Both the position numbers and the translations under genes were made by a program. From the NCBI GenBank assembly GCA_913064775.1, contig CAJYAD010000012.1:1-64000 (forward strand): DNA of 64,000 nucleotides. Direction: 5' to 3'. Within the stretch, counting starts at the first letter, position 1. Each line of letters starts with the position of its first letter. Shown here one piece after another: positions 35,186 to 44,508 of this stretch. Origin of the DNA: an uncultured Albidovulum sp. (GTDB lineage: Bacteria > Pseudomonadota > Alphaproteobacteria > Rhodobacterales > Rhodobacteraceae). The notes beneath the pieces are model-generated. The model had not been told where the DNA came from. It did not search any database and saw only the letters and a program-made list of their open reading frames with translations.

Positions 35186-36016
35186 CTATTTCACCGCGCC
35201 GAAGGTCAGGCCGCGGACAAGCTGTTTCTGGCTGAACCACCCCAGGATCACGATCGGCGCGATCGCCATCGTCGAAGCGGCGGAAAGTTTGGCGTAGAAC
35301 AGGCCCTCGGGGCTGGAGTAGCTGGCGATGAAGGCGGTCAGCGGCGCGGCGTTGGCGGCCGTCAGGTTCAGCGTCCAGAAGGCCTCGTTCCAGGCGAGGA
35401 TGATGTTGAGCAGCAAGGTCGAGGCGATCCCCGGCACCGCCATCGGGGTCAGCACATAGAGGATCTCGTCGCGCAGCCCCGCGCCGTCCATCCGCGCGGC
35501 TTCCAGGATCTCGCCGGGGATTTCCTTGAAATAGGTGTAGAGCATCCAGATGATGATCGGCAGGTCGATCAGCGTCAGGATGATCACCAGCCCGGTGCGC
35601 GTGTCGAGCAGCCCGAAATCGCGAAACAGCAGATAGATCGGGATCAGCACGCCGACCGGCGGCAGCATCTTGGTGCTCAGCATCCACATCAGCACGTTCT
35701 TGGTTTGCTTGCCGGGCACGAAGGCCATCGACCAGGCCGCCGGGATCGCGATCGCCAGCCCGATCACGGTCGAGCCGACCGAGATCACCACCGAATTCCA
35801 GAAATGCAGGAAGTAATCCGAGCGCGCGTTCACCTCGATGTAGTTTTCCAGCGTCCAGTGGAAGAACAGGAAATGCGGCGGCACCGACACGGCCTCACCC
35901 TCGGTCTTGAACGAGGTCAGCACGGTGTAGAGGATCGGAAAGAAGATCAGGAAGGCGATCACCCAGGCGATCGCGGTGACGATCAGGCGGCGGCGGGTGG
36001 TGACACGGCGGGCCAT
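35186..36016 (-). CDS. smoG: polyol ABC transporter permease SmoG
   Basis: A 276-residue permease of the MalG type with six hydrophobic helices. The EAA loop is EIPGEILEAARMDGAGLRDEILYVLTPMAVPGI, which docks on the ATPase. It sits nine bases from smoK and 42 bases from smoF. Confidence 0.92.
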   Translation of the reverse strand: MARRVTTRRRLIVTAIAWVIAFLIFFPILYTVLTSFKTEGEAVSVPPHFLFFHWTLENYIEVNARSDYFLHFWNSVVISVGSTVIGLAIAIPAAWSMAFVPGKQTKNVLMWMLSTKMLPPVGVLIPIYLLFRDFGLLDTRTGLVIILTLIDLPIIIWMLYTYFKEIPGEILEAARMDGAGLRDEILYVLTPMAVPGIASTLLLNIILAWNEAFWTLNLTAANAAPLTAFIASYSSPEGLFYAKLSAASTMAIAPIVILGWFSQKQLVRGLTFGAVK

Positions 36017-36058
36017 GGCTAAACCTCCTGTGCTGCGGTTTGGGGCGCGCGGGTCATC

Positions 36059-36931
36059 CTAGGCGTCCAGGTTCTTGCCGATCATCCGCATCAGGAAGAT
36101 CGCCACGATATTGGCCAGCACCACGGCGACCAGACCGCCTGCGCTGCCGCCGCCCACGTCGAATTGCAGAAGCGACTGGGCGTAGACCAGATAGGTGAGG
36201 TTGGTCGAGGCATTGCCGGGCCCGCCATTGGTCGTCACCAGAATCTCGGCGAAGACCGACAAAAGGAAGATGGTCTGGATCAGGATGACCACGGTGCCGG
36301 CGCGCGACAGATGCGGCACGGTGATATGCACGAAACGCGCGACGGGACCGGCGCCGTCCATCTCGGCCGCCTCCATCTGTTCGCTGTCCAGCGATTGCAG
36401 CGCGGTCAGCAGGATCAGCGTGGCGAAGGGCAGCCATTGCCAGGCGACGATCAGGATGATCGAGAACAAGGGTGCCTGCGACAGGAAATCGAAGGGCTGC
36501 AGGCCGAAGCTTTGCGCGATCCAGGCGAAGATGCCGTTCACCGGGTTCATGAACATGTTCTTCCAGATCAGCGCCGAAACCGTGGGCATCACGAAGAACG
36601 GCGCGATCACCAGCACCCGCACGACCCCCTGCCCCCAGATCGGCTGATCGAGCAGCAGCGCCAGCAGCGTGCCGCCGATTGTGGTGATCAGCAGCACCCC
36701 GGCCACCAGCACCAGCGTGTTGACCAGCGCGGTGCCGAAGGCGGGATCGGTCAGGAAGTAGTAGTAGTTCCTGAAGCCGATGAAATTGTGCGGCCCCGGG
36801 ATCACCAGATTGTAGTTCAGGAACGAGAAGTAGATCGTCATCGACAGCGGGATGATCATCCAGCCCAGCAGCAGGATCACCGCCGGTGAGATCATCAGAC
36901 GCGCAGCCGCGCGCGAATGTTTGGTGGCCAT
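36059..36931 (-). CDS. smoF: polyol ABC transporter permease SmoF
   Basis: A 290-residue permease of the MalF type with about six helices. The EAA loop reads LDSEQMEAAEMDGAGPVARFVHITVPHLSRAG. It is the partner of SmoG. It is separated from smoE by 81 bases containing a stem-loop. Confidence 0.92.
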   Translation of the reverse strand: MATKHSRAAARLMISPAVILLLGWMIIPLSMTIYFSFLNYNLVIPGPHNFIGFRNYYYFLTDPAFGTALVNTLVLVAGVLLITTIGGTLLALLLDQPIWGQGVVRVLVIAPFFVMPTVSALIWKNMFMNPVNGIFAWIAQSFGLQPFDFLSQAPLFSIILIVAWQWLPFATLILLTALQSLDSEQMEAAEMDGAGPVARFVHITVPHLSRAGTVVILIQTIFLLSVFAEILVTTNGGPGNASTNLTYLVYAQSLLQFDVGGGSAGGLVAVVLANIVAIFLMRMIGKNLDA

Positions 36932-36966
36932 CGTCTCCTCCCTGAACCGAAAGCGGAATGTCGATG

Positions 36967-36996
36967 CGGGGCCGGCTCAGGAGGGAACCGGCCCCG
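36967..36996 (-). terminator. stem-loop between smoE and smoF
   Basis: CGGGGCCGG (36967-36975) pairs with CCGGCCCCG (36988-36996). There is no T-run. It is likely responsible for higher expression of the binding protein than of the permeases. Confidence 0.6.
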
Positions 36997-37012
36997 CGGA
37001 TGGCAAGGCGGC

Positions 37013-38326
37013 CTACTTGATGTAGCCGGCCTTGCTCATTTCGCGGGTGGTCAGGGCTTGCGCGTTTTTCAGCGCCTGGGCCCCGGTCTCACGCCCGGCG
37101 AGCGCGGCCGAGAATTGCTGACCCACCGCCGTGCCGAGCCCCTGGAATTCCGGGATCGCCACGAACTGCACGCCGACATAGGGCACCGGCTTCACGGTCG
37201 GATGCTCGGGGTCGGCCTTCTCGATCGACTTCAGCGTCATCGCGGCGAAGGGGACCTTGGCATAGTCGGGGTTCTTGTAAAGCGAGGTCCGGGTGCCCGG
37301 AGGCACGTTGGCCCAGCCGTCCTTCTTCGCCACCAGTTCGGTGTATTGCTTCGATGTCGCCCATTCCACGAAGGTCTCGGCGGCCTTGGCCTGCTTGGTG
37401 CCCGCCGGGATCGCCAGCGCCCAGGACCACAGCCAGTTGGCATCCTTGTCGATGCCCTGCTTGTGCGGCGCCATGGCAAAGCCCACGTCCTTGGCCACCT
37501 TCGAATCCTTCGGGTTGGTCACGAAAGAGGCCGCCACGGTGGCGTCGATCCACATGCCGCACTTGCCCTGCTGGAACAGCGCCAGATTCTCGTTGAAGCC
37601 GTTCGACGAGGCACCGGGTGGGCCGTAGTTCTTCATCAGGTCCAGATAGGTATCCAGCGTCTCTTTCCATGGCTTGGTGTCGAACTGCGGCTGCCACTTC
37701 TCGTTGAACCAGCGCGCGCCGAAGGAATTCGACATCGCGGTGATCAGGGCGATGTTCTCGCCCCAGCCGGCCTTGCCGCGCAGGCAGATGCCGTAGATGC
37801 CATCCTTCTTGTCGGTCATCGCCTTGGCGGCCTTCTTGATGAAGGCCCAGGTCGGCTTCTCGGGCATCGTCAGCCCGGCCTTCTTCATCAGGTCGGTGCG
37901 ATACATCACCATCGAGCTTTCGCCGTAGAACGGCGCGGCATAAAGCGTGCCCTTGTAGCTGAGGCCCTTGCGGATCGCCGGCAGCAGGTCGTTCACGTCA
38001 TAGCTGGCGGGGAATTTCAGCGGCACCAGCCAGCCCTGCTTGGCCCAGATCGGAACCTCATAGGTGCCGATCGTCATCACGTCATACTGGCCGGCCTTGG
38101 TGGCGACATCCGTGGTCACCTTCTGGCGCAGGACGTTTTCCTCCATCGTCACCCATTTGACCTTGATGTCAGGGTGCAGCTTGTAGAAATCGCCCATCAT
38201 CCCCTGCATGCGGATCATGTCGCCGTTGTTCACGGTCGCCACCGTGATCGTGGTCTCGGCCATCGCCCCCCCGGCGATCAGGCCAAGGGCACAGGCGCCC
38301 ATCAGCGCGCGAACAGTCATACTCAT
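37013..38326 (-). CDS. smoE: polyol ABC transporter substrate-binding protein SmoE
   Basis: A 437-residue extracellular solute-binding protein, family 1. A Sec signal peptide (residues 1-23, ending AMA) precedes ETTITVATVNNGDMIRMQ. The segments DVMTIGTYEVPIWAKQGWLVPL and GICLRGKAGWGENIALITAMSNSFGARW are typical of the sorbitol/mannitol binding branch. The start at 38326 has GGGAGGAGACCG; an ATG six bases later is possible. It is the first gene downstream of the SmoC operator. Confidence 0.92.
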   Translation of the reverse strand: MSMTVRALMGACALGLIAGGAMAETTITVATVNNGDMIRMQGMMGDFYKLHPDIKVKWVTMEENVLRQKVTTDVATKAGQYDVMTIGTYEVPIWAKQGWLVPLKFPASYDVNDLLPAIRKGLSYKGTLYAAPFYGESSMVMYRTDLMKKAGLTMPEKPTWAFIKKAAKAMTDKKDGIYGICLRGKAGWGENIALITAMSNSFGARWFNEKWQPQFDTKPWKETLDTYLDLMKNYGPPGASSNGFNENLALFQQGKCGMWIDATVAASFVTNPKDSKVAKDVGFAMAPHKQGIDKDANWLWSWALAIPAGTKQAKAAETFVEWATSKQYTELVAKKDGWANVPPGTRTSLYKNPDYAKVPFAAMTLKSIEKADPEHPTVKPVPYVGVQFVAIPEFQGLGTAVGQQFSAALAGRETGAQALKNAQALTTREMSKAGYIK

Positions 38327-38341
38327 CGGTCTCCTCCCAAG

Positions 38342-38384
38342 ATGTCTGAGCATATGCCCATAAGTCGAGCATATGCTCAGACAT
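38342..38384. promoter_or_regulatory. large palindromic operator upstream of smoE, probable SmoC site
   Basis: ATGTCTGAGCATATGC (38342-38357) and GCATATGCTCAGACAT (38369-38384) are perfect 16-base inverted arms around an 11-base centre. Each arm also holds a smaller palindrome, GAGCATATGCTC (38367-38378 exact; 38348-38359 with one mismatch), 19 bases apart. The site lies 15-58 bases before the smoE start, where a SorC-type tetramer would bind. Confidence 0.8.
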
Positions 38385-38455
38385 GCGCGTCAAACTGTCA
38401 ACGCAAATTTGCGCCTGCGGGCGGGATCACGCGAAGTTCAGGGGGAATGGGGGGC

Positions 38456-39424
38456 CTACTCGGGGTCCGCCAGCAGCGCCTCGGCGGTCTCCTCGCCGGT
38501 CACCAAACCATTGAGAAGCCCGCCCTTCAGCGCGGCGCGCAGCGGGATCACCTTCTCGGGCCCCGAGGCGATTCCGATCACCTCGCCGCCGGGCTTGCCG
38601 CCGGCGCGCAGGCCGCCGACGCGGCGCGCCAGGCCGTCCTCAAGATAGCGACCCTCCGAATCATAGCACCAGGTCGCGACCTCTCCGACCGCGCCCATGG
38701 CGCGCTGCTCGTGCAGGTCGCGCGCCGAGATGAAGCCGTCGATGTAAAGCGGCGCGCTTTCGGTCATGTGGCCGACGCCGACGAAGGTGACATCGGCCTG
38801 ATCGGCCAGCCGCGCGACGATCTTCAGCTGCGGCAGCGCATAGAACATGCGGCGGATTTCCTCATCGTCGATGATCACCGGCAGCGGCATCGGGTAATGC
38901 GGCGCGCGCACCGTATCCGCGACCCGCATGAGGACGTCGTAATTCGACGCCGTCCCGTCCGGCGCGATATTGCCCACCAATGAGATCAGCTTGTGCTGCT
39001 CGCAGGTCATCTTGGGCAATTCTTCCGCCATGGCGCGCAGCGCGCGCCCCGTGCCCAGCGCGATGATCAGCGGATCGGGCTGACGCAGGAAGCGCTCCAT
39101 CACCTCGGCGGCGACCGGCGCGAGCGCATGGGTCGGGTCGGTCCCCGGCCCCTGAGCGGGCGCCACACGCACCAGGCGCAACCCGTAGCGGCGCTTCAAC
39201 CCGGCCTCCAACGCCAGACAGGCAGCGATACGATGTTCCAGCCGGACATGGATCAGCCCCTCGGACATCGCTTTGGAAACAAGGCGTTGCGCGCGCTGAC
39301 GCGACACGCCCAGCTCGGCCGCGATCTGATCCTGGGTCAGGCCGCCGACGTAATAGAGCCAACCCGCCCGCGCCGCCGCATCGGTGGCGCTATCTTCGGT
39401 ATCGAGCGCGGATTTCTTGGTCAC
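38456..39424 (-). CDS. smoC: SorC/DeoR-type sugar-binding transcriptional regulator
   Basis: A 322-residue SorC-family regulator. The N-terminal helix-turn-helix is LTQDQIAAELGVSRQRAQRLVSKAMSEGLI (about residues 30-60). The large C-terminal effector domain is a sugar-phosphate isomerase-like fold (DPLIIALGTGRALRAMAEELP; KLISLVGNIAPDGTASNYDVLMRVAD). It sits between the HAD gene (four-base ATGA overlap) and smoE, with the operator 72 bases past its stop codon. By analogy with R. sphaeroides it should regulate polyol use. Confidence 0.9.
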   Translation of the reverse strand: MTKKSALDTEDSATDAAARAGWLYYVGGLTQDQIAAELGVSRQRAQRLVSKAMSEGLIHVRLEHRIAACLALEAGLKRRYGLRLVRVAPAQGPGTDPTHALAPVAAEVMERFLRQPDPLIIALGTGRALRAMAEELPKMTCEQHKLISLVGNIAPDGTASNYDVLMRVADTVRAPHYPMPLPVIIDDEEIRRMFYALPQLKIVARLADQADVTFVGVGHMTESAPLYIDGFISARDLHEQRAMGAVGEVATWCYDSEGRYLEDGLARRVGGLRAGGKPGGEVIGIASGPEKVIPLRAALKGGLLNGLVTGEETAEALLADPE

Positions 39425-40119
39425 GGCACGGCCTCCTTGCGCAGCAGATCCGGGAATTGCATGAAAAAGCCGGCAAATCCAGCAAGCGTGTCATCCGGGC
39501 GCGGCGCCTCCGGCGGCAGGGCGGCGCCGGCGATGTGGCTGCCACCGTTGAACCAGCACAGCCGCATCTTCGCCGCCCGGGCCGCGCGCAGACCCATCAG
39601 GCTGTCCTCGATCACCAGGCAGCGCGCCGGCTGCGCCCCCATCTTCGCCGCCGCATGTTCGAACAGATCAGGCGCGGGCTTGCCATGGGCGACCTCGGCG
39701 GCGGTGAACAGCCGCCCCGCGAAGCGCCCCGCCAGCCCGGTCAGCTCCAGCGAGCGCGCGGCGCGTTCGGGGCTGGAGGAGGTCGCGGCGCAATAGGGCA
39801 CGCGCAGGCGGTCGATGACCTCGGCGATGCCGGGCATCACCCGCAGATCGGCCTCGAAAGCGGCCAGCAGGCGGGCGCGGTAGTCGACCTCGAAACTGTA
39901 GGGCAGGTCGATGCCGAAGCTGTCACGCACGTTTTGCAGCACCACCGGATAGGAGCGCCCCAGAAAATGCCGCGCGACATAGGGCATGTCGATCGCCACC
40001 CCGTGACCGGCCAGTTCGGCGATCAGCATGCGCGCGCTGATCACCTCGCTGTCGATCAGAACGCCGTCGCAATCGAAGATCACCAGATCGATCGCCGCCG
40101 CTTGCCTGCCCGCTGTCAT
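39421..40119 (-). CDS. HAD-family phosphatase (subfamily IA) of the polyol operon
   Basis: A 232-residue haloacid dehalogenase-like hydrolase. Motif I is [12 protein letters not shown], the Thr/Ser motif is CAATSSS, the Lys is in HGKPAPDLF and motif III is [12 protein letters not shown]. The helical cap between motifs I and II is typical of phosphoglucomutase/sugar-phosphate phosphatases. It probably removes phosphate from sugar phosphates linked to polyol metabolism; the substrate is unproven. It is the first gene of the operon and overlaps smoC by four bases. Confidence 0.88.
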   Translation of the reverse strand: MTAGRQAAAIDLVIFDCDGVLIDSEVISARMLIAELAGHGVAIDMPYVARHFLGRSYPVVLQNVRDSFGIDLPYSFEVDYRARLLAAFEADLRVMPGIAEVIDRLRVPYCAATSSSPERAARSLELTGLAGRFAGRLFTAAEVAHGKPAPDLFEHAAAKMGAQPARCLVIEDSLMGLRAARAAKMRLCWFNGGSHIAGAALPPEAPRPDDTLAGFAGFFMQFPDLLRKEAVP

Positions 40120-40279
40120 GCCGCCTCCGTGCTTGGCGCCCGGGGTGAGGGTAACGCGAAATCGGGCAATTGCTCAAGCACACTACACTTGCCCGGGGCG
40201 CTTTCGCCCGATACCGGCCACCACCCATTGCATCCCAACGGGCTTGCGGCGCAAACTGCGCCGAATGAAGGAGTCCCCC

Positions 40280-40678
40280 ATGCAGATCATGCGCAACGGA
40301 TCCAGACCCTCGGGCCCCGGCCCCGAGGATTATTTCACCGGCCGGGTCCGGATCGACCCGCTGATGTCGCCCGACGCCCCGGCGCGGGTGGCCGGCGCCC
40401 ATGTCACGTTTGAACCCGGCGCCCGCACCGCCTGGCACACCCACCCGCTGGGGCAGACGCTGATCGTGACCTCGGGCCTGGGTTGGTGCCAGACCGACGG
40501 CGGCCCGGTCGAGGAAATCCGCCCCGGCGACGTGATCTGGTTCCCCCCGGGCGAACGCCACTGGCACGGCGCCACCGCCAGCACCGCGATGGCCCATATC
40601 GCCATCCAGGAACGCGATGAAACCGGCAGCGCAGTGACCTGGCTGGAACAGGTGAGCGATGCAGAGTACGGTGGTTGA
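40280..40678 (+). CDS. cupin-domain protein
   Basis: A 132-residue single-domain cupin. The metal-binding motif 1 is visible as [21 protein letters not shown] (His-x-His...) and motif 2 as [18 protein letters not shown]. The overall form matches small cupins linked to carboxymuconolactone decarboxylases or quinol/aldehyde chemistry. The substrate is unknown. GAAGGAG precedes the ATG. It stands alone, divergent from the polyol operon. Confidence 0.88.
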   Translation: MQIMRNGSRPSGPGPEDYFTGRVRIDPLMSPDAPARVAGAHVTFEPGARTAWHTHPLGQTLIVTSGLGWCQTDGGPVEEIRPGDVIWFPPGERHWHGATASTAMAHIAIQERDETGSAVTWLEQVSDAEYGG

Positions 40679-40816
40679 CCCGCCGCGCCCGGTTTCGCCC
40701 AAGAAACAGGCAGTTATGCAAGAAACCCCCGCCGCATAGGCATAATTTGGCCATAGCTCAGTGGTGCATTTGACCTTTTCGGGCTTTCGCGCAATGTGGC
40801 GCGAAAATGAGCTGCC

Positions 40817-42475
40817 GTGAAGAATTTGCCCGTGCCCAACCTCTCTGATTCGCATCTGTTCGCCGCATGTACCCACCCGGGGCGCCGCCGGGTTCTGGGC
40901 TATCTTGCCGCGTCGACCGTCCTGGCGGGCGCCCTGCCCCGCGCCGCGCGGGCCGCAGACCAGGGCGCCGCCACCGCCGCGCCCGTCGTGGCCGCCCCGC
41001 CGGCCGCAAACCCGCCGCAGCCGTTTTCCTATGATATCCTCGCGCAGAAGATGAAGGCCCGCGCCGCCAAGCCGCATGCCGAACGCGCGCTCAGCAATTC
41101 GCCCCTGACGAAGCTGACCTATGACGATTATCAGCGCATCCAGTTTCGCGGCGACCACGCCCGCTGGCAGGGCAAGGACGAGATGTTCCGGCTGGAGGCC
41201 TTCTATCTGGGCTGGCTCTACAAGACGCCGGTGGAGCTCTACCAAGTGGAAGACGGCAAGGCCACGAAGATGGCCTTCCGCAACGAGGACTTCCAGTTCT
41301 ACAACCCGATCAGCGCGAAGATCCCCGAAACCGGCGCGCTGCCGGGGGTTGCGGGCTTTCGCCTCAACACCCCCCTGAACCGGGCCGACAAGTTCGACGA
41401 GATGGTCTCGTTCCTGGGCGCCAGCTATTTCCGCGCGCTGGGGCGGGGCAATGTCTATGGGTTGTCGGCGCGCGGTCTGTCGGTGAACACTGCCATCTCG
41501 GGGGCCGAGGAATTCCCCGTCTTCACCGATTTCTATCTGGAAAAGCCCGCCCCGGGGGCCGAGACGGTGACCCTTTATGCCGCGCTGGAAAGCCCCTCGC
41601 TGACCGGTGCCTACCGCTTCGTCATGAAGCCCGGCGCCGCGACCAAGATGGAAGTCACGGTGCAGCTGTTCCTGCGCGCCGACATCCAGCAGCTGGGCAT
41701 CGCGCCGCTGACCTCGATGTATCTGTTCGGCGGCAATGATCCGGGGAATTTCAATGATTTCCGCCCCGAGGTGCACGACAGCGACGGGCTGATGATCGAC
41801 GATGGCGGCGATCTGCGCTACTGGCGGCCGCTGAACAACCCGCCGCAGCTGGCGACCTCTTATTTCGGCGCCGAGAACCCGCGCGCCTTCGGCCTGATGC
41901 AGCGCGACCGGGACTGGAACGATTACCTCGACGCGCAGGCGCTCTACAATCTGCGCCCCTCGCTGAGGGTCGAGCCGCTGGGCGATTGGGGCAAGGGCGC
42001 GGTGCGGCTGGTCGAGATCCCCTCGCAATCCGAGGCCAACGACAACATCGTGGCCTTCTGGATCCCCAGTGCGCCCGCGAAGGCCGGCGATGCGCTGACT
42101 TTCGCCTATCGGCTAAGCTGGGGAATGCTGCCTTTGCCGCCGGAAGAGGCCTTGGCGCATGTCAAGCGCACCCGCACCGGGCATGGCGGCGTAGCGGCGG
42201 TCAAGTCCAAGCCAGACACCAGAAAATTTGTTGTGGACTTCGAAGGCGGGCTACTAGGAAACCTGCCTTCCGATGCCAATGTAAAGACGCGGTTGACGAT
42301 CGCGAAGGGAAAAATCGAGCAGCAGACTCTCTCGAAAATCGAGGGAACCAAAACATGGCGCTTTGTCGTTGATGTATCGGCCCCCAAAGGTGCGGTGATC
42401 GAGCTGAGCGCGGTGATCGAAGGCTATGGGCGCACGCTGACCGAAACCTGGCTCTATCAATGGATCAAGGAATGA
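40817..42475 (+). CDS. opgG: osmoregulated periplasmic glucan biosynthesis protein OpgG
   Basis: A 552-residue periplasmic protein needed to build the beta-glucan backbone with OpgH. A twin-arginine signal (PGRRRVLGYLAASTVLAGALPRAARA) spans about residues 22-47. The mature part has the MdoG landmarks LTYDDYQRIQFRGDHARW, FYLGWLYKTPVELY and SAISAxx-like SLTGAYRF-VMKPG segments, ending in ETWLYQW. No in-frame ATG precedes the signal, so GTG 40817 is used although no clear Shine-Dalgarno is seen. It overlaps the next small gene by four bases. Confidence 0.93.
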   Translation: MKNLPVPNLSDSHLFAACTHPGRRRVLGYLAASTVLAGALPRAARAADQGAATAAPVVAAPPAANPPQPFSYDILAQKMKARAAKPHAERALSNSPLTKLTYDDYQRIQFRGDHARWQGKDEMFRLEAFYLGWLYKTPVELYQVEDGKATKMAFRNEDFQFYNPISAKIPETGALPGVAGFRLNTPLNRADKFDEMVSFLGASYFRALGRGNVYGLSARGLSVNTAISGAEEFPVFTDFYLEKPAPGAETVTLYAALESPSLTGAYRFVMKPGAATKMEVTVQLFLRADIQQLGIAPLTSMYLFGGNDPGNFNDFRPEVHDSDGLMIDDGGDLRYWRPLNNPPQLATSYFGAENPRAFGLMQRDRDWNDYLDAQALYNLRPSLRVEPLGDWGKGAVRLVEIPSQSEANDNIVAFWIPSAPAKAGDALTFAYRLSWGMLPLPPEEALAHVKRTRTGHGGVAAVKSKPDTRKFVVDFEGGLLGNLPSDANVKTRLTIAKGKIEQQTLSKIEGTKTWRFVVDVSAPKGAVIELSAVIEGYGRTLTETWLYQWIKE

Positions 42476-42678
42476 TCTTCTCCTCTGCTGCCAACTTCTC
42501 CCCTATCGCGGCCGATGCCGCCCAAACCGCCATCGACGAGATGAGCGAGGGCTTGCTTGCGCCGCCGGCCGCGCCGATGGCGATGCCCAAGCAGGTGATC
42601 GAACAGCCGACCGGGCGTCGACTGGCTGGCTGGCTGCGCCTGCCCCTGCCCGGCGGGCGGATCCAAGGCCAAAGCTGA
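42472..42678 (+). CDS. opgI: small OpgI-like protein between opgG and opgH
   Basis: A 68-residue protein (MIFSSAANFSPIAADAAQTA...), Ala/Pro-rich, with a conserved-looking C-terminal piece EQPTGRRLAGWLRLPLPGGR. It starts within the opgG stop (ATGA) and its own stop overlaps the opgH start (TGATG), so it is translationally coupled to both. R. sphaeroides has an opgI gene at this same position in opgGIH. The name is by position, as I cannot compare sequences. It may correspond to the cytoplasmic N-terminal region that is fused in long OpgH proteins of enterobacteria. Confidence 0.65.
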   Translation: MIFSSAANFSPIAADAAQTAIDEMSEGLLAPPAAPMAMPKQVIEQPTGRRLAGWLRLPLPGGRIQGQS

Positions 42679-44501
42679 TGCCCAATCCGCTGCCCGCTGA
42701 CGGGCGGACCCGCCTGGCGCGGGTCCTTGCGCTTGCCTTCGCGGGCGTCATGGGCCTGGGCGCATGCGGTCTGATTCTGGTGGCGTCCGAGGCCAACGGG
42801 ATCCGCATGCTTGATCTGCTGCGCGCGGCCCTGATGCTGATCACCACCGCCTGGCTGGCCTGGGGCGCGGCGCAGGCGCTGATCGGCCTGATCAGCCGCC
42901 CCCCCTCTGCACCCGCAATTGGGCCCGCCGATGGGCCCGCCACCGCCGGACCAACCTCCACCCGCAGCGTGGTGATGGTGCCGATCTGCAACGAGGATCC
43001 GGTCGCCACCTTTTCGCGCGTCGCCGCGATGGCGGCCTCTCTGGCCGAGGCGGGCCTGCGCGACTGTGTCGATCTGGCGATCCTGTCGGACAGCCGCGAC
43101 GCCGCCGTGGCGCAGCGCGAACGCTTCTGGTTCGCGCGCCTGCTGGCCGAAACCGGATCTGACGCCGGCACCGGCGGGCGGCTGTTCTACCGCCGCCGGA
43201 CCTCGAACGAGGGCCGCAAGGCCGGCAATATCGAGGATTTCATCCGCCAATATGGCGGCGCCTACGAATTCGCCGTGATCCTCGACGCCGACAGCCTAAT
43301 GGAAGGCGCCACCATCGCCGAGATGATCCGCCGCATGCAGGCAGAGCCGCGCCTTGGCCTGCTGCAAACCCTGCCCCGGATCGTCGAGGCGCAATCGCTG
43401 TTCGGCCGGGCGCAGGCGTTTTCGGCGGCCTTCTACGCGCCGATCTTCGCGCGCGGACTGGCGCGGATGCAGGGCAGCACCGGCCCGTTCTGGGGCCATA
43501 ACGCCATTGTCCGCGTCCGCGCCTTCGCCGAAAGCTGCGGCCTGCCGGAACTGACCGGCCCCGCCCCCTTCGGTGGCCCGGTACTTAGCCACGATTACGT
43601 CGAGGCCGCCCTGCTGGCCCGCGCCGGCTGGATCGTGCGGCTGGATGACGATCTGGACGGCTCTTACGAGGAAGGCCCCGAGAACATCCTGGCCCATGCC
43701 CGGCGCGACCGGCGCTGGTGTCAGGGCAACCTGCAGCACGCCCGGCTGGTGCCTGCGCCGGGGCTGAGGATGTGGAACCGCTTCGTCTTCGTGCAGGGGA
43801 TACTGGCCTATGTCTCGGCGCTGATCTGGGGGGCGTTCCTTGTGGTCTCGGCGCTGTCGGTGCTGAATGTGGGGCGACCGAACTATTTCCCGCTGCCGCA
43901 TCAGCTGTTTCCGGTCTTCCCCGACGACCAGACCAAGAAGATCATCGGTCTGGCGATCGGGGTGGTGGGGCTGCTGGTGCTCCCCAAGCTGCTGATCTGG
44001 GTCAAGGCGGCGCTGGATGGAAGGGCGCGGGGCTTTGGCGGCGCGGGGCGGGCGGCCGGGTCGTTCTTCGCTGAACTACTGCTGTCGTCGCTCAGCGCGC
44101 CGGTGATGCTGATGTATCAGGGCCGCGCGGTCATTCAGGTGCTGATCGGGCGCGATGGCGGCTGGCCCGCCAACCAGCGCGGCGAAGGGCGGCTGACATT
44201 GTCCGACGCCTGGGCCGCCAGCGGCTGGATCGCGCTGACCGGCGCCGCCTGTCTGGGCGGGCTTTTCACCTTCCTGCCCGAGCTTTCGCTATGGATGGCG
44301 CCGATCTTCGTGCCGATGATGGCCGCGCCCTTGCTGATCGCGCTGACCTCCCGCCGCTATGGCCGCACGCTCTTCGCCACCCCGTCCGAGGCCGCGCCCC
44401 CCCCGGTGCTAAGCCGCGCCCGCGCGGTCCATGCCGCCTGGCAAAGATCGGCGCCCCAGGGGGCAGAGCCGGCCGAGACCGGCGCCACCGCTCTGAACTA
44501 G
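42678..44501 (+). CDS. opgH: glucan glucosyltransferase OpgH
   Basis: A 607-residue membrane glycosyltransferase (GT2) that polymerises glucose from UDP-glucose into periplasmic glucan and exports it. Two N-terminal membrane helices come first. The GT domain carries VVMVPICNEDP, the Asp motif AVILDADSLMEG, the acceptor region and the processivity motif RRWCQGNLQH (QxxRW-like order). About five C-terminal helices follow. It is shorter than E. coli OpgH (about 850 residues) because the long cytoplasmic N-terminus is missing. No opgC follows; putA converges seven bases away. Confidence 0.93.
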   Translation: MPNPLPADGRTRLARVLALAFAGVMGLGACGLILVASEANGIRMLDLLRAALMLITTAWLAWGAAQALIGLISRPPSAPAIGPADGPATAGPTSTRSVVMVPICNEDPVATFSRVAAMAASLAEAGLRDCVDLAILSDSRDAAVAQRERFWFARLLAETGSDAGTGGRLFYRRRTSNEGRKAGNIEDFIRQYGGAYEFAVILDADSLMEGATIAEMIRRMQAEPRLGLLQTLPRIVEAQSLFGRAQAFSAAFYAPIFARGLARMQGSTGPFWGHNAIVRVRAFAESCGLPELTGPAPFGGPVLSHDYVEAALLARAGWIVRLDDDLDGSYEEGPENILAHARRDRRWCQGNLQHARLVPAPGLRMWNRFVFVQGILAYVSALIWGAFLVVSALSVLNVGRPNYFPLPHQLFPVFPDDQTKKIIGLAIGVVGLLVLPKLLIWVKAALDGRARGFGGAGRAAGSFFAELLLSSLSAPVMLMYQGRAVIQVLIGRDGGWPANQRGEGRLTLSDAWAASGWIALTGAACLGGLFTFLPELSLWMAPIFVPMMAAPLLIALTSRRYGRTLFATPSEAAPPPVLSRARAVHAAWQRSAPQGAEPAETGATALN

Positions 44502-44508
44502 GGGGGCC

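Noticed and set aside
40749-40768. GGCCATAGCTCAGTGGTGCA looks like the acceptor/D-arm start of a tRNA.
   Set aside because: No anticodon arm, T-arm (GGTTCGAATCC) or closing acceptor strand follows, so it is at most a chance match or tRNA fragment.
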